The notes: generated by a model from the letters alone, not told the origin. A DNA stretch of 64,000 nucleotides from Flavisphingomonas formosensis (GCF_009755815.1 NZ_WRPK01000004.1:186001-250000), one strand, 5' to 3'. Shown: positions 18,655 to 28,567, counted from the stretch's first letter. Made by a program: numbers and translations.

Positions 18655-18725
18655 CCTGAGCTTGTCGAAGTCCTCATCTCTCTTCTCTATCGAAGAAGAA
18701 AAAGGGAGCACTTCGACAGGCTCAG
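18655..18725. repeat. Inverted repeat, CTTGTCGAAG / CTTCGACAGG type
   Basis: Arms CCTGAGCTTGTCGAAG (18655-18670) and CTTCGACAGGCTCAG (18711-18725) are nearly perfect reverse complements around 40 nt. It is an interspersed repeat of the kind common in sphingomonad intergenic regions. It lies between the SDR start and the aldehyde dehydrogenase stop, so it would be transcribed if these form an operon. Confidence 0.75.
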
Positions 18726-18756
18726 TGCGAACGGCGGTTACTGGACGCGTTTCCGC

Positions 18757-20259
18757 TCAGGACGCGTAGGCGTCCGGGAACTGTCCCGTCGTGCTGATCA
18801 CCGTCGTGCGCGTCTCCAGATAGGAATCCAGCGCCTCGACGCCATTCTCCCGGCCCCAGCCGCTGGCTTTCATCCCGCCATAGGGCAGCGCCCAGCGGAT
18901 ATAGCGATAGGTGTTGACCCACACCGTGCCCGCCTCGATCTGCGCCGCTACGCGATGCGCGCGGCTAACGTCGCGCGTCCAGAGGCCGGCGCACAGGCCG
19001 TAGCGCGTGCTGTTGGCGATGCCGATCGCCTCCTCCTCGGTGTCGAACGGGATCAGCGACACGACCGGCCCGAAAATCTCGTCGCGCGCGATCTTCATCT
19101 CGTTGGTGACGTCGGCAAACACCGTCGGCTGGACGAAATAGCCGTTCGCCATGCCGTCGGTGGTGATCCGGTTGCCGCCGGCGATCAGCCGCGCACCGTC
19201 GGCATGGCCGGCCTCGATATAGGACAAAGTCTTCTCGAGCTGCTTGATGTTGGATTGCGGTCCCATATGCGTCTCGGGATCGAGCGGCATGCCGACGCGC
19301 ACCTTGCCGGCGCGGCCCGGAAATTCGCCGGTCACCCGCTCGTATAGCCCGCGCTGGACGAGGATGCGGCTGCCGAGCGCGCAGCTCTGGCCGCAGACCG
19401 CGAAGGAGGAGCCAACCGCCGCATTCATCGCCTGATCGAAATCGGCATCGTCGAACAGGATGTGCGCCGACTTGCCGCCAAGCTCGAACGAGAAGCGCTT
19501 CAGCGTGTGCGCGCCGGTGCGGAGGATCTCTTTCGCGGTCGCGCCTTCGCCGGTGAAGCCGATCTTGTCGACATCCTCATGCGCGACGAGATGCGCGCCA
19601 GCGATATGGCCATAGCCCGGCACGACATTGTAGACACCTGCCGGAATCCCGGCTTCTTCCATCATCCGCGCCAGCTCGAACGCAGTGACGGGAGTCAGCT
19701 CGGCGGGCTTGTGGACGACGGTGCAGCCCGCGGCCAGCGCCGGTGCGATCTTCCAGATGGTGGTCAGCATCGGCGCGTTCCACGGCGTGATCGCGCCGAC
19801 CACGCCCACCGGCAGGCGCGAGGTGAAGGCGTGCACCGCGGGATCGACCGAGACCGCGCGGCCGTCGAGCTTGTCGGCCAGCGAGGCGAACCACTGCCAG
19901 AAATGATGGTGGTTGGCGAACTCGCCGCGGATCTCGCGAATGGCGCGCCCGGTGTCGCGCGATTCGAGCACGGCCAGGTCCGGCGCGCGCTCCTTGTAGA
20001 TGTCGGCGAGGCGGCGCAGGATCGCCGCGCGCTCCCAGGGCAGCATCTTGCGCCAGGGGCCGTTGAACGCCTCGCGTGCGGCGGCGACCGCCCGATCGAT
20101 GTCCTTAGGCCCGGCGAAGGCGACTTCGGCCCAGACTGCGCCGGTCGACGGATCGATCGACTGGCCCATCTCGCCGTCGATCGGATCGACCCATTGGCCG
20201 CCGATCCACAGTTTCGGCTCGCGCCGGATATCGGCCTCGGGCCGGGCGGTCTGCAGCAT
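18757..20259 (-). CDS. NAD(P)-dependent aldehyde dehydrogenase
   Basis: 500-residue ALDH with TPWNAPMLT, FTGEGATAKE, general base in SFELGGKSAH, and catalytic Cys in FAVCGQSCALGSR (the second Cys occupies the usual site). C-terminal PYGGMKASGWGRENG is a family hallmark. ATG at 20259 has GGGAG upstream. It is divergent from the CoA-transferase gene with a 103-nt shared control region. With the SDR downstream it probably belongs to a catabolic module; the substrate is not determinable. Confidence 0.87.
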   Translation of the reverse strand: MLQTARPEADIRREPKLWIGGQWVDPIDGEMGQSIDPSTGAVWAEVAFAGPKDIDRAVAAAREAFNGPWRKMLPWERAAILRRLADIYKERAPDLAVLESRDTGRAIREIRGEFANHHHFWQWFASLADKLDGRAVSVDPAVHAFTSRLPVGVVGAITPWNAPMLTTIWKIAPALAAGCTVVHKPAELTPVTAFELARMMEEAGIPAGVYNVVPGYGHIAGAHLVAHEDVDKIGFTGEGATAKEILRTGAHTLKRFSFELGGKSAHILFDDADFDQAMNAAVGSSFAVCGQSCALGSRILVQRGLYERVTGEFPGRAGKVRVGMPLDPETHMGPQSNIKQLEKTLSYIEAGHADGARLIAGGNRITTDGMANGYFVQPTVFADVTNEMKIARDEIFGPVVSLIPFDTEEEAIGIANSTRYGLCAGLWTRDVSRAHRVAAQIEAGTVWVNTYRYIRWALPYGGMKASGWGRENGVEALDSYLETRTTVISTTGQFPDAYAS

Positions 20260-20362
20260 CCTCGTCTCCCTTGTTCGGATATTCGAATTTCTGGACTCAG
20301 TCTATTGCGCGTTGACCGCATGATCCAGCCCGAATACGCAGATCACAAAAGAGGGGATTGCC

Positions 20363-21574
20363 GTGCGAATATCCGAACCGAAGAGCGGGCCGCTGGCCGG
20401 CGTCAAGGTGATCGATCTCACCCTAGCGCTGATGGGGCCTTATTGTGCGCAGATCCTCTGCGACCTGGGCGCCGAGGTGGTGAAGGTGGAGAGCGCCGAT
20501 GGCGACACCACCCGCTATCTGGGGCCGGCCCGCGCGGTGGGCCATGGCGGGATGTTCATCAACCTCAACCGCGGCAAGCGCTCGATCGTGCTCGACCTGA
20601 AGCAGCCGGAAGGGCGCGAGGCGCTGCTTCGGCTCGTCGATCAGGCCGACGTCTTCCTCCATTCGATGCGCCCTTCGGCGATGGAACGGCTCGGCCTCGG
20701 CTACGCTGCGCTCGCGGAGCGTAACCCGCGCCTCGTCTACCTCAACATGTACGGCTTCGGCCGCGGCGGTCCCTATGCCGGGCGGCCTGCCTATGACGAC
20801 GTGATCCAGGCGATGTCCGGCGCGGCGATGCTGCAGACCGAGCTGGCCGGCGGCGAGCCGAGCTATGTCGCGACGGTGGTGGCGGACAAGGTCGGCGGTC
20901 TCACCGGTGCCTATGCGATCATGGCGGCGCTCTACGAGCGGGAGCGGAGCGGGCAGGGGCAGGAGATCGAGGTGCCCATGTTCGAGACGATGACCTCCTT
21001 CCTCTTCGCCGAGCACAGCGTCGGCGGCATTTACGATCCCCCGATGGGCCGGCCGGTCTATCGCCGCGCGGTGCAGGCGGATCGGCGGCCCTATCGCACG
21101 GCCGACGGCTATATCAGCGTGCTGATCTACAATGACCGCCACTGGAAGCGCTTCTTCGATCTGCTCGGCAATCCCGAATGGTCGCGCGATCCGCGTTTCT
21201 CCACCATGCAGTCGCGCAGCGAGCATATCGATCATGTGCTGGAGCGGATCTGCGAGGTCTTCGCCAGCGACACCACCGCGGCCTGGCTGGACAAGATGGA
21301 ACGGGCGGAGATCCCGGCCGCCCCGTTGCTCACCACCGAGGATCTGACCCGCGATCCCCATCTCGAGGCGGTCGGCTTCTGGCAGAGCATCTCTGACGAG
21401 GATGGGCCGATGCGCCTCGCCGGCATCCCGACGCGTTTCTCGCGCACTCCGGGCGCGATCACCCGGTCGGCGCCGAAGCTCGGCGCAGACGGGCGCGCGG
21501 TGCTGGCCGACGCCGGCTTTACGGCCGAGGAGATCGATGCGCTGAAGGCGGGCGGGACGCTCGGCGGCGCGTGA
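20363..21574 (+). CDS. Type III CoA-transferase (CaiB/BaiF family)
   Basis: 403 residues with the family's N-terminal LAGVKVIDLTL...GPYC, GAEVVKVE, LNRGKRSIVLDLK, and the catalytic Asp in RPAYDDVIQAMSG (about Asp145). These enzymes move CoA between acyl-CoA and a free acid, often activating an aromatic or branched acid for breakdown. GTG at 20363 has GAGGGG at good spacing. The stop overlaps the GTG of the IclR gene (GTGA), so enzyme and regulator are translationally coupled. Confidence 0.9.
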   Translation: MRISEPKSGPLAGVKVIDLTLALMGPYCAQILCDLGAEVVKVESADGDTTRYLGPARAVGHGGMFINLNRGKRSIVLDLKQPEGREALLRLVDQADVFLHSMRPSAMERLGLGYAALAERNPRLVYLNMYGFGRGGPYAGRPAYDDVIQAMSGAAMLQTELAGGEPSYVATVVADKVGGLTGAYAIMAALYERERSGQGQEIEVPMFETMTSFLFAEHSVGGIYDPPMGRPVYRRAVQADRRPYRTADGYISVLIYNDRHWKRFFDLLGNPEWSRDPRFSTMQSRSEHIDHVLERICEVFASDTTAAWLDKMERAEIPAAPLLTTEDLTRDPHLEAVGFWQSISDEDGPMRLAGIPTRFSRTPGAITRSAPKLGADGRAVLADAGFTAEEIDALKAGGTLGGA

Positions 21575-22335
21575 GCGATCCGCGCGGCCCGCTCGCGGTC
21601 GATCGGGCCTTTGCCGTACTGGCGCTGCTTGCTGAGCATCCCCGCGGCCTGTCTCTCACCACATTGTCCCAGGTGCTGGACGTGCCGAAGAGCAGCCTGC
21701 TCGGCCTGCTGCGCGGCCTGCGGACGAGCGGTCACATCGTCTTGCGGCAGCGCCTCTATGCCGTGGGGCCTGCCAGCCTTTCCCTGGCCCGTTCGCTGCT
21801 CGGCGCCTCGCCGGATCTGGCCGGGGAAGCCTCTCCCATCCTCGAACGGCTGGCGCTGGACGCCGGCGAGACGAGCATCCTCGCCACCATGGCGCCGGAC
21901 GAACGCGCGATCGTCTATGTCGCCAAGTTCGAAAGCCTGAGCGCGATCCGCTTCGCCGCCACCGTCGGCGACCGGCGACCGCTGCACGCGTCCGCGGGCG
22001 GCCTGCTGCTGCTCGCCTATCAGCCGCCTGCCTGGATCGAGAGCTTCCTGCGCAGCGCCCGGCTCGATCGCATCACCGATCGCACCGTCACCGATCCGGC
22101 GCGGCTCCGTGCAATCCTTGCGAAGATCCGCACCGAAGGCTGCGCGATCACCGCGGGCGACACGACCGAGGGCGTGTCCGGACTCGCCGTGCCGGTCTTC
22201 GATGCGTCCGGCAGCGTCGCCGCGGCGATGATGATCGGAGGCCCGATCGATCGCGTCGCCCGCGATCGGCCTCGCCTGATCGCTCTGCTGCGCAATGCTG
22301 CCGCGGAAGTGTCGCAGCGCCTCGGCGCGCCGTGA
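21571..22335 (+). CDS. IclR family transcriptional regulator
   Basis: 254 residues: an N-terminal winged helix-turn-helix (about 8-68; LTTLSQVLDVPKSSLLGLLRGL) and the IclR effector domain. The latter includes YVAKFES, PLHASAGGLLLLA and the C-terminal GLAVPVFDASGSVAAAM. IclR proteins usually control aromatic or organic acid catabolic genes and bind a pathway metabolite. GTG start overlapping the CoA-transferase stop; its likely targets are the divergent 18-20 kb genes and its own operon. Confidence 0.88.
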   Translation: MSDPRGPLAVDRAFAVLALLAEHPRGLSLTTLSQVLDVPKSSLLGLLRGLRTSGHIVLRQRLYAVGPASLSLARSLLGASPDLAGEASPILERLALDAGETSILATMAPDERAIVYVAKFESLSAIRFAATVGDRRPLHASAGGLLLLAYQPPAWIESFLRSARLDRITDRTVTDPARLRAILAKIRTEGCAITAGDTTEGVSGLAVPVFDASGSVAAAMMIGGPIDRVARDRPRLIALLRNAAAEVSQRLGAP

Positions 22336-22345
22336 GAGCATTCCG

Positions 22346-23251
22346 TCATCCCTTCAGCGCGGCCATTCGCTCGATCAGGCTCGCCGCGTCGCGATAGTCC
22401 CCGCTGAGGAAGATCGGCGCGAGGTCCACCACGTCCACGCCCGCTTCCGTCATCGCGCCTGCCTGGGCGAAGGTCGCATCCGCATCCGGCGTTCCGTCGG
22501 CGCGATAGACGGGCACCAGGCCCTTGCGGATGGTGAACTCCGCCGGCAGCCCCAACTCGGTCTTCCTCGCCAGCACCTTCGCCTTGGTGTCGGCGATCAC
22601 CTCCAGCGATTCCATCGCCGGCAGCCAGCCATTTCCCAGCCGCGCCATGCGTTCGATATTGCGCGGCGAGGGCTTGATGCCGAGCCAGATCGGCATGTCG
22701 CCGTTGACCGGCAGCGGATAGGACCAGAGATCGTCGAAATTCACGATCGTGCCGTGGAAGCTCTGCGCGCCGCCTTTCCAGAGCGCCCGGCAGGCGCCGA
22801 TCTGCTCCTCCATGTGGGTGAACTTGGTGTCGAACGGCATGTTGCAGGACGCGAATTCGGCGCGATGCCATCCAGCGCCGAAAACGGGCACGGCGCGCCC
22901 GTTCGAAATGCGGTCGAGTGTCGCCAACTGCTTGGCGAGGAACACCGCGGAACGCAGCGGCGAGATTAGGATGGCGGTGGACAGCCGGATCTGCGTCGTC
23001 ACCGACGCGATCGCGGCCAGCAGGGTCAGTGGCTCGTACCAGTCCTCGTCGATGCCGCCGGGAAACTTGTCCGGCCCCTGTGGATATTCCTCCCGCGCAC
23101 CGGGGCCGAAGCTGATATGATCGGGCACGCTGATCATATCGATCCCGGCCGCATCGGCCACCTGCGCCATTTCCAGAACCTTGCCGATGTCGCCCCCGGT
23201 CAGGACGCCGATCCGATGCAGCGTGATACCGACTTGCCTGACTGCGCCCAT
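22346..23251 (-). CDS. Luciferase-like (LLM class) flavin-dependent oxidoreductase
   Basis: 301 residues with the TIM-barrel monooxygenase pattern: ADAAGIDMISVPDH, RLSTAILISPLRS, LATLDRISNGR (family signature region) and FGAGWHRAEF. These use reduced flavin (FMN or F420) for oxidation of small substrates; the cofactor cannot be decided here. ATG at 23251 was chosen; a TTG at 23281 is possible but has no better ribosome site. It converges on the IclR gene (10-nt gap) and may belong to the same catabolic module. Confidence 0.82.
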   Translation of the reverse strand: MGAVRQVGITLHRIGVLTGGDIGKVLEMAQVADAAGIDMISVPDHISFGPGAREEYPQGPDKFPGGIDEDWYEPLTLLAAIASVTTQIRLSTAILISPLRSAVFLAKQLATLDRISNGRAVPVFGAGWHRAEFASCNMPFDTKFTHMEEQIGACRALWKGGAQSFHGTIVNFDDLWSYPLPVNGDMPIWLGIKPSPRNIERMARLGNGWLPAMESLEVIADTKAKVLARKTELGLPAEFTIRKGLVPVYRADGTPDADATFAQAGAMTEAGVDVVDLAPIFLSGDYRDAASLIERMAALKG

Positions 23252-23475
23252 CCACCCGACCCTCGCCCGTGTTTCCTGCAATCGGGCTAGATCCGGGGGC
23301 GGTATGCGACAATCGCGAAAGCTTTTGGCAAGGCGACGATCATGCTGGCGACCGAAACCGGGACCTCAGTGAGCCGGGCGATGAAATCCATGATAATATT
23401 TCGCCAATGCAGCATGAGACGTGATTTTGCGCGCAAATTTGATACTATCCTTGGGGGTAATTCTGAGGGGGTATC

Positions 23476-24291
23476 ATGCGGAGGCAATTGGGAAAATGCC
23501 TGTACGCGACATGGAACCGGCTGGCACCCCTGCCTGCCTGGCTATTGTGGAAAGCGGGACGGCGACAGCGCGCGCAGCGGCGCGCCTTCGTCTTCGCGCG
23601 TTGCGTAGAGCCGCTGGCGTCCCTTTTCCTCGGCCCGCGCGGCGACGGCGCCATTCCGGTCCGCGCGATGCTGATGAACAATCTTCTGTCGCGCTTTTGC
23701 CTGATCGACCCTGCGTTTCCGCTCGATATCGATCTCGTCGGCGCCGAATTGCTCCGCGAGCGGCTTCGCGCGGGGCAGGGTGCCGTGGTCGCGACGGTGC
23801 ACACACAGCTTGCGCTGGCCGCCCATGGCGGCCTGCGGATCGATGGGCGCAGTCCGCTGTTCATCGGCTTCGGTGACGGCGATCTGCGGTCCTGGAGCTG
23901 GGGCAGCAGTGACATGATCGAACGCATCCATGCCGCCGATCCGACTGTCTTCCTCAAGGCGCGCGCCGCGTTGGAGGAGGGTCGGGTGCTCGTCGTCTTC
24001 GTCGATTATGTGTCCCCTTCCGGTGGCCCGACGCTGATCTCCCCCAATCTCTTCGCGTGGGCCGACGCGATCGGAATCCCGCTGCTCCACATGCTGGCGC
24101 TGCTGGACGAGGAAGGACGGATCAGGATCGAACTCGCGGTCGAAAACGGGGAGACGCGCGGCGCGAGGCACCGGGCCAGGCAGTTCCTCACCTTCGTGGA
24201 GGCACGCTGGCGCCGCCGTTTTGCCATCTGCCGTCCCAAAGACGTGACGTCGCATTTCCCGGTGCCGGCGCCTGTCTCGAGCGGCTCCTGA
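23476..24291 (+). CDS. Putative lysophospholipid/lauroyl acyltransferase-like protein
   Basis: 271 residues, basic N-terminus (RRQLGKCLYATWNRL), no obvious signal peptide. The pattern GAVVATVHTQLALAAHGG, then ARAALEEGRVLVVFVDY, then FAWADAIGIPLLHMLALLDEEGRIRIE resembles the block order of LpxL/LPLAT acyltransferases. However, the usual H-x4-D/E box reads His-Thr-Gln-Leu-Ala-Leu-Ala, so activity is uncertain. ATG at 23476 follows GAGGGGG. The next gene encodes a PAP2 membrane enzyme, suggesting a lipid-modifying pair. This is inference; a non-enzymatic relative is possible. Confidence 0.4.
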   Translation: MRRQLGKCLYATWNRLAPLPAWLLWKAGRRQRAQRRAFVFARCVEPLASLFLGPRGDGAIPVRAMLMNNLLSRFCLIDPAFPLDIDLVGAELLRERLRAGQGAVVATVHTQLALAAHGGLRIDGRSPLFIGFGDGDLRSWSWGSSDMIERIHAADPTVFLKARAALEEGRVLVVFVDYVSPSGGPTLISPNLFAWADAIGIPLLHMLALLDEEGRIRIELAVENGETRGARHRARQFLTFVEARWRRRFAICRPKDVTSHFPVPAPVSSGS

Positions 24292-24436
24292 CGAAAGCCA
24301 AATAACGACTTCGTAAGACCTGTTCCGCTATTGCGAGATAGGGACATTTCTATTCGGAAAGACTCATGGTGTTTCGGACGGCATCCCTGCGTGGCGACAT
24401 GCAGGATCGCGCGGCATTGATGCAACTATCCCGCTG

Positions 24437-25465
24437 ATGTCCGGACCATCTGACCGGCGCATGGATATGCGGTCGCCAGGGCAGGAGATGGCCCTGGGTC
24501 CCGCCATTTGGGCGCCAGTGGCGTTGTTCGCCGGCGCTGCCGTCATTGCATTGATCGAAAGCGATTTTCCTGTCGGTTGGGGGCCTCTGGCGGCGCTCGT
24601 CTTTCAGATTGGCCTCGGCATTCTGGTCTCCGTCACTCTGGGTGAGCGCGCCGGAAGGCTCGGGAAGGCGGGCAAGGCGCTGAGTGCGCTCATGCAGGCA
24701 TCTACGATCGCCAGCGCCGGCGTCATCCTTGCCTATTGCGCGGCCACGGCAGGGCATCCTCTGGTCGATTCCGCCATGCTCCGGTTCGATCGCATGATCG
24801 GATATGACTGGCGGGCATTCGCGCTGTTCTTCGCTTCACATCCCAGTTTCGCACGATTGACCATTTTATGCTACAACAGCAATGTCGTTCAGCCGGTATT
24901 GCTTATTCTGCTGCTGATACAGGCTTCCCATTATGAGCGGCTGGAAAAATTCGTCGTCACGATGACCGTAACTCTCGCGCTGACGATCCTGATCTTCATT
25001 TTCTATCCGGTCACGACGGCATGGACCTACGAGTGGCATTCGCCGGCGCGACTGGCCATTTATCGCTATCTGCTGCCCGGCACGGACGGCTGGATTCACG
25101 AGCTCCTGCAGATCCGCCAGGGCTATCGTCCGCCGAGCGGGACATTCTGGCAGGGAATCATCGGCTTCCCAAGTTTCCACACAATATCGGCACTTCTTTA
25201 CATATGGGCAGCGTGGCCGCTCCGCTGGGCTCGCATGATCTTCGTTCCCGCGAACATTCTGATGATCCTGGGCGCGCTCCTGTCCGGCGGGCATTATGCC
25301 GCCGATCTCGTCTGCGGGGTCATCATTACCGCCATCGGCCTTTCGTTCACGCATAGTCTTTACGATGCAGCACGGCGTTTCCGTTATTCCGAACGCGCGG
25401 GCTGGGCGCTGGCTTCGACCGTGCCGGAATCACGCGCCGCTTCGGTAACGGCGGCGTCGACATGA
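24437..25465 (+). CDS. PAP2-superfamily inner-membrane protein (Aur1/Ipt1-like phosphatase or phosphotransferase)
   Basis: 342 residues with six or more hydrophobic segments. The PAP2 active site is visible as GFPSFHT (His248) and SGGHYAAD (His286, Asp290), both in the C-terminal third. The long membrane N-half and the spacing resemble the inositolphosphotransferase-like PAP2 subgroup, which moves phospho-head groups onto lipids, sometimes ceramide. Sphingomonads make sphingolipids, so that role is possible but not shown. ATG at 24437 lacks a good ribosome site; ATG at 24485 (after GGGCAGGAG) is a real alternative and would give 326 residues. Confidence 0.68.
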   Translation: MSGPSDRRMDMRSPGQEMALGPAIWAPVALFAGAAVIALIESDFPVGWGPLAALVFQIGLGILVSVTLGERAGRLGKAGKALSALMQASTIASAGVILAYCAATAGHPLVDSAMLRFDRMIGYDWRAFALFFASHPSFARLTILCYNSNVVQPVLLILLLIQASHYERLEKFVVTMTVTLALTILIFIFYPVTTAWTYEWHSPARLAIYRYLLPGTDGWIHELLQIRQGYRPPSGTFWQGIIGFPSFHTISALLYIWAAWPLRWARMIFVPANILMILGALLSGGHYAADLVCGVIITAIGLSFTHSLYDAARRFRYSERAGWALASTVPESRAASVTAAST

Positions 25466-25629
25466 TCGGATAGTTGCGCAGGCACATGCGCTGAGCGGCT
25501 TCGGGTGAAGCGTCGGAGCTGCGCGTTTAAGGCAAGGACGCCGGGAGCAAGGGGCACGACGGAATCAAGCGCTTGTAATCGGTAGCCATGGTGTTGGTTG
25601 CCGGTTTCTTCGATCTCGTTGCGCGCGCC

Positions 25630-27795
25630 TTACATCTGGAATCCCGCAGCGCCGGTCCGCCACAGCACGAAGGCGTACATGTCAGCCGCCAGCGCGTCGC
25701 CTTGCGTGCGGGTCGATCCGACGCCGTGGCCTGCGTCGAAATCGACGCGCAGCAGCACGGGGTTGCGGCTCGATGTCGCGGCTTGCAGGCGGGCGGCGAA
25801 TTTGGCGACGTGCCAGGGCGCGACGCGGGGATCGGTGGCACCGGTCACGCATAGCACCGCGGGATAGGCGGTGCCGGGCTTGATCGCGTGATAGGCGTCC
25901 ATCGCATAGAGGATGCGGAAGCTCTCGGCATCCGTCATCGGGCCCCATTCGTCGATGTCGGCGACATTCTGTTCGGCGACGTAGCGGATCGGATTGGTCC
26001 AGCCGACATTGTCGATCGCCGCGGCGAACAGGTCGGGCCGTTCGGTCAGCGCGCGGCCCACCGTGATCCCGCCGGCCGAGGTGCCGCTGATCGCGAGATG
26101 ACGCGGGCTGGTGACGCGGTCCGCGATCAGCGCCTCGCAGACCGCGATCAGATCGCGCCAGGTGTTCGGCTTGGTCGCCTTCTGTCCAGCCTTGTGCCAG
26201 TCGCGCCCATATTCGCCGCCGCCGCGGACATTGGCGTTGCAATAGACGCCGCCGGCATCGAGGAAAGGCAGCAGGCTCGGGGAGAAATGCGGGGTCGCCG
26301 AATATTGGTAGGCACCATAGCCCGTCGCCAGGGTCGGGTTGGCGCCCGTCGCCTGCATGCCCTTGCGGTAGACGAGCGTGTAGGGGATCTTCACGCCGTC
26401 CCTGGCGGTGGCGAAGCCGCGTCGCGTCTCATAGGGGCTCGTGTCGATCGGCGGCCGGGGCGTGATGCCGGTGTCGCTCACCTTGCCGGCGGCGCTCACC
26501 TGCCAGATGCCGCTCGGCTGCAGCCAGCCGGTCAGCAGCAGATAGGCGCCGTCGCGGCTCGTGCTGGCGAAGACTGCGCCCACCGCGCCCTCGAAGGGCA
26601 GCGCGACTGGCGCGACGGTGGTGCCCGCAATCCGTGACAGCCGCTCGACGCCGCCATCCATGATCGTCACATAGACGCCATCGCGCGCCGCGGTCAGATC
26701 TTCGATCACCGATGCGCTCTCGGGCATGATCTCGCGTGCACCGGCAAGGTCAGGCTTGCTGGCCGAAGTCAGCAGGATGCGGCCCCGTGACGCGCCGTTG
26801 TTGCTGAGCAGATAGAGATCGTCGCCCCTCCGCGTGGTGCCTACTATCAGGTCGTCGAAATCAGCGACGCGGGCGAAGGCAGGCTTGCCGCTGTCGAGCG
26901 CGGCGACACTGGTCGTCCAGATCGCCTTTTCGGTACGGATATCCTGCACCATGACGAGCAGCGTGTCCGTGCCTTCGCTCGTATAGACGGCAGGCACCTG
27001 GACCGGCTCCATCGGAATTTCGGGATAGAGCCCGCGCTTCAGCACCAGGCGGTCGTCCTTGGGATCGGTGCCGAGCCGATGCAGCCGGCATTCGCTGTCC
27101 AGATAGAATTCGGGCGTGCCGCGTGGATTGACGAGGGCGAGATAGTAGAAGCCGCTGCCATCGGGCAGCCAGCCCGTAATGCCGTAATCGAGATTGGGGA
27201 TGCGCTCGGGCAGGATCGTGCCGGTCGCCACCTCCATCACGTGCAGCACAGAGGCTTCGGAGCCGGCGGGCGAAAGGCCGTAGGCGATGTGCGTACCGTC
27301 GAACGACGGTTCCCACCAGTCGAGCGAAACGTGCGCCTCGCCCATCTTCATCGTCGTCGGATCGATCAGCGTGCGCACTGCACCATCCGCGCCCTTCACG
27401 AACAGCTTGAAATTGTCCGCGCCTGCGGGCCGCTGCTCGTAGAACAGCCATGGGCCGGCGGGGGCTACCCGGCGGGTCGCCGCGGCGTCGCCGGACAAGG
27501 CGGCGATGCGTTTCGCCAGCGTTGCGCGGCCAGGAATGGCATCGAGCACGGCATGGGCGTGATCGCTCTGCGAATGGAGGAAGGGCAGCCAGTCCGGGTC
27601 TTTCGGATTTTCCATCCAGCGATAGGGATCGCTTACCTTGGTGCCATAATAGTCGTCGACCACCGGGGCGACGCGGGCCTGCATTGGCGGCTTGTTGCCG
27701 GCCGGCGCCGCCGCGGCGAGCCGCCCTGCGAGACCGGTCGCGAGCACCGCCGCGCCGCTGCCTGCCATGAATGCCCGCCGATCGATCCCGGTCAT
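25630..27795 (-). CDS. Tat-exported prolyl oligopeptidase (S9A family)
   Basis: 721 residues. The N-terminus carries a twin-arginine motif (DRRAFMAGSG) and hydrophobic stretch to about residue 30, indicating folded export to the periplasm. A beta-propeller domain (about 60-420) is followed by the alpha/beta hydrolase domain. Catalytic triad: Ser573 in GTSAGG, Asp655 in TGATDPRV, His690 in DAGHG. It cleaves short proline-containing peptides. ATG at 27795 has GAGAGGGGA upstream. It converges on the PAP2 gene and is 80 nt downstream of the isochorismatase-like gene on the same strand. Confidence 0.9.
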   Translation of the reverse strand: MTGIDRRAFMAGSGAAVLATGLAGRLAAAAPAGNKPPMQARVAPVVDDYYGTKVSDPYRWMENPKDPDWLPFLHSQSDHAHAVLDAIPGRATLAKRIAALSGDAAATRRVAPAGPWLFYEQRPAGADNFKLFVKGADGAVRTLIDPTTMKMGEAHVSLDWWEPSFDGTHIAYGLSPAGSEASVLHVMEVATGTILPERIPNLDYGITGWLPDGSGFYYLALVNPRGTPEFYLDSECRLHRLGTDPKDDRLVLKRGLYPEIPMEPVQVPAVYTSEGTDTLLVMVQDIRTEKAIWTTSVAALDSGKPAFARVADFDDLIVGTTRRGDDLYLLSNNGASRGRILLTSASKPDLAGAREIMPESASVIEDLTAARDGVYVTIMDGGVERLSRIAGTTVAPVALPFEGAVGAVFASTSRDGAYLLLTGWLQPSGIWQVSAAGKVSDTGITPRPPIDTSPYETRRGFATARDGVKIPYTLVYRKGMQATGANPTLATGYGAYQYSATPHFSPSLLPFLDAGGVYCNANVRGGGEYGRDWHKAGQKATKPNTWRDLIAVCEALIADRVTSPRHLAISGTSAGGITVGRALTERPDLFAAAIDNVGWTNPIRYVAEQNVADIDEWGPMTDAESFRILYAMDAYHAIKPGTAYPAVLCVTGATDPRVAPWHVAKFAARLQAATSSRNPVLLRVDFDAGHGVGSTRTQGDALAADMYAFVLWRTGAAGFQM

Positions 27796-27875
27796 CGCAG
27801 TCCCCTCTCATGCGCTGCCCACGCATGGGCAAAAAGTGAAGTCAAAGCCGTTCCGGCCATCGGCACCGGATTGGA

Positions 27876-28487
27876 TCAGTCGCCCGGCGCGGCGAGTTCG
27901 GCGAGGAACCGATCATGCGTCATCGGCAAGGAGAACATCGGAAAATCCTTCTCGATCGCCACGCGCTGCTCCTCCTCGCCCAGCGTCGCGACGCAATCCG
28001 TCAGGGTGATGACCTTATAGCCGCGTTCATAGGCCGATCGCATCGTCGATTCGACGCAGCAATTGGTGAGGAAGCCGGCGAGCGCCACCGTCTCGATACC
28101 GCGCTGGCGGAGCACGAAATCGATGTTCGTGCTGGCGAAGCAGTCCAGCCCGCGCTTGCCCTCGATCACCACGTCGCCGGGCTGGGGCGCCAGCTCGTCG
28201 ATGATTTCGGCGCCCCAGCTTCCGGCGCGGAAGGATCGGGAATCGAACACGCCCTTCAATATGCCATAGGGCTGGCGCGATATTTCGGGATAGCCCTCGG
28301 CGAAGCGGATCGGCGCCAGCATGATGGTTGCGCCCGCCGCGCGCGCCTCGCGCGCCACCGCGATGCTGTTCGCGAGCATGTTGGTGCGTTCCATCACGCC
28401 GGCCACGGCCGCATGCTGCGCGCCGCCCTCCTTCACGAAGTCATTCTGATATTCGATCAGCACGAGGGCGGTGGTGCGGGGGTCCAT
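27876..28487 (-). CDS. Isochorismatase-like cysteine hydrolase
   Basis: 203 residues with the cysteine hydrolase triad: Asp16 in EYQNDF, Lys111 in IEGKRGLDCF, and the nucleophile in LTNCCVEST (Cys144). The family includes nicotinamidase, isochorismatase, N-carbamoylsarcosine and biuret amidohydrolases; the exact substrate is open. ATG at 28487 was chosen where homology starts, with GAGGC upstream. It stands 80 nt from the prolyl oligopeptidase and 80 nt from the MgtC gene on the same strand. Confidence 0.85.
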   Translation of the reverse strand: MDPRTTALVLIEYQNDFVKEGGAQHAAVAGVMERTNMLANSIAVAREARAAGATIMLAPIRFAEGYPEISRQPYGILKGVFDSRSFRAGSWGAEIIDELAPQPGDVVIEGKRGLDCFASTNIDFVLRQRGIETVALAGFLTNCCVESTMRSAYERGYKVITLTDCVATLGEEEQRVAIEKDFPMFSLPMTHDRFLAELAAPGD

Positions 28488-28567
28488 GGCTTTGCCTCGG
28501 GGCGTTGGGGGTTCGACGAGATTGCTACCATGCGATCGCCGTTGGGATGTGCGCAAGGTGAGGGGTG

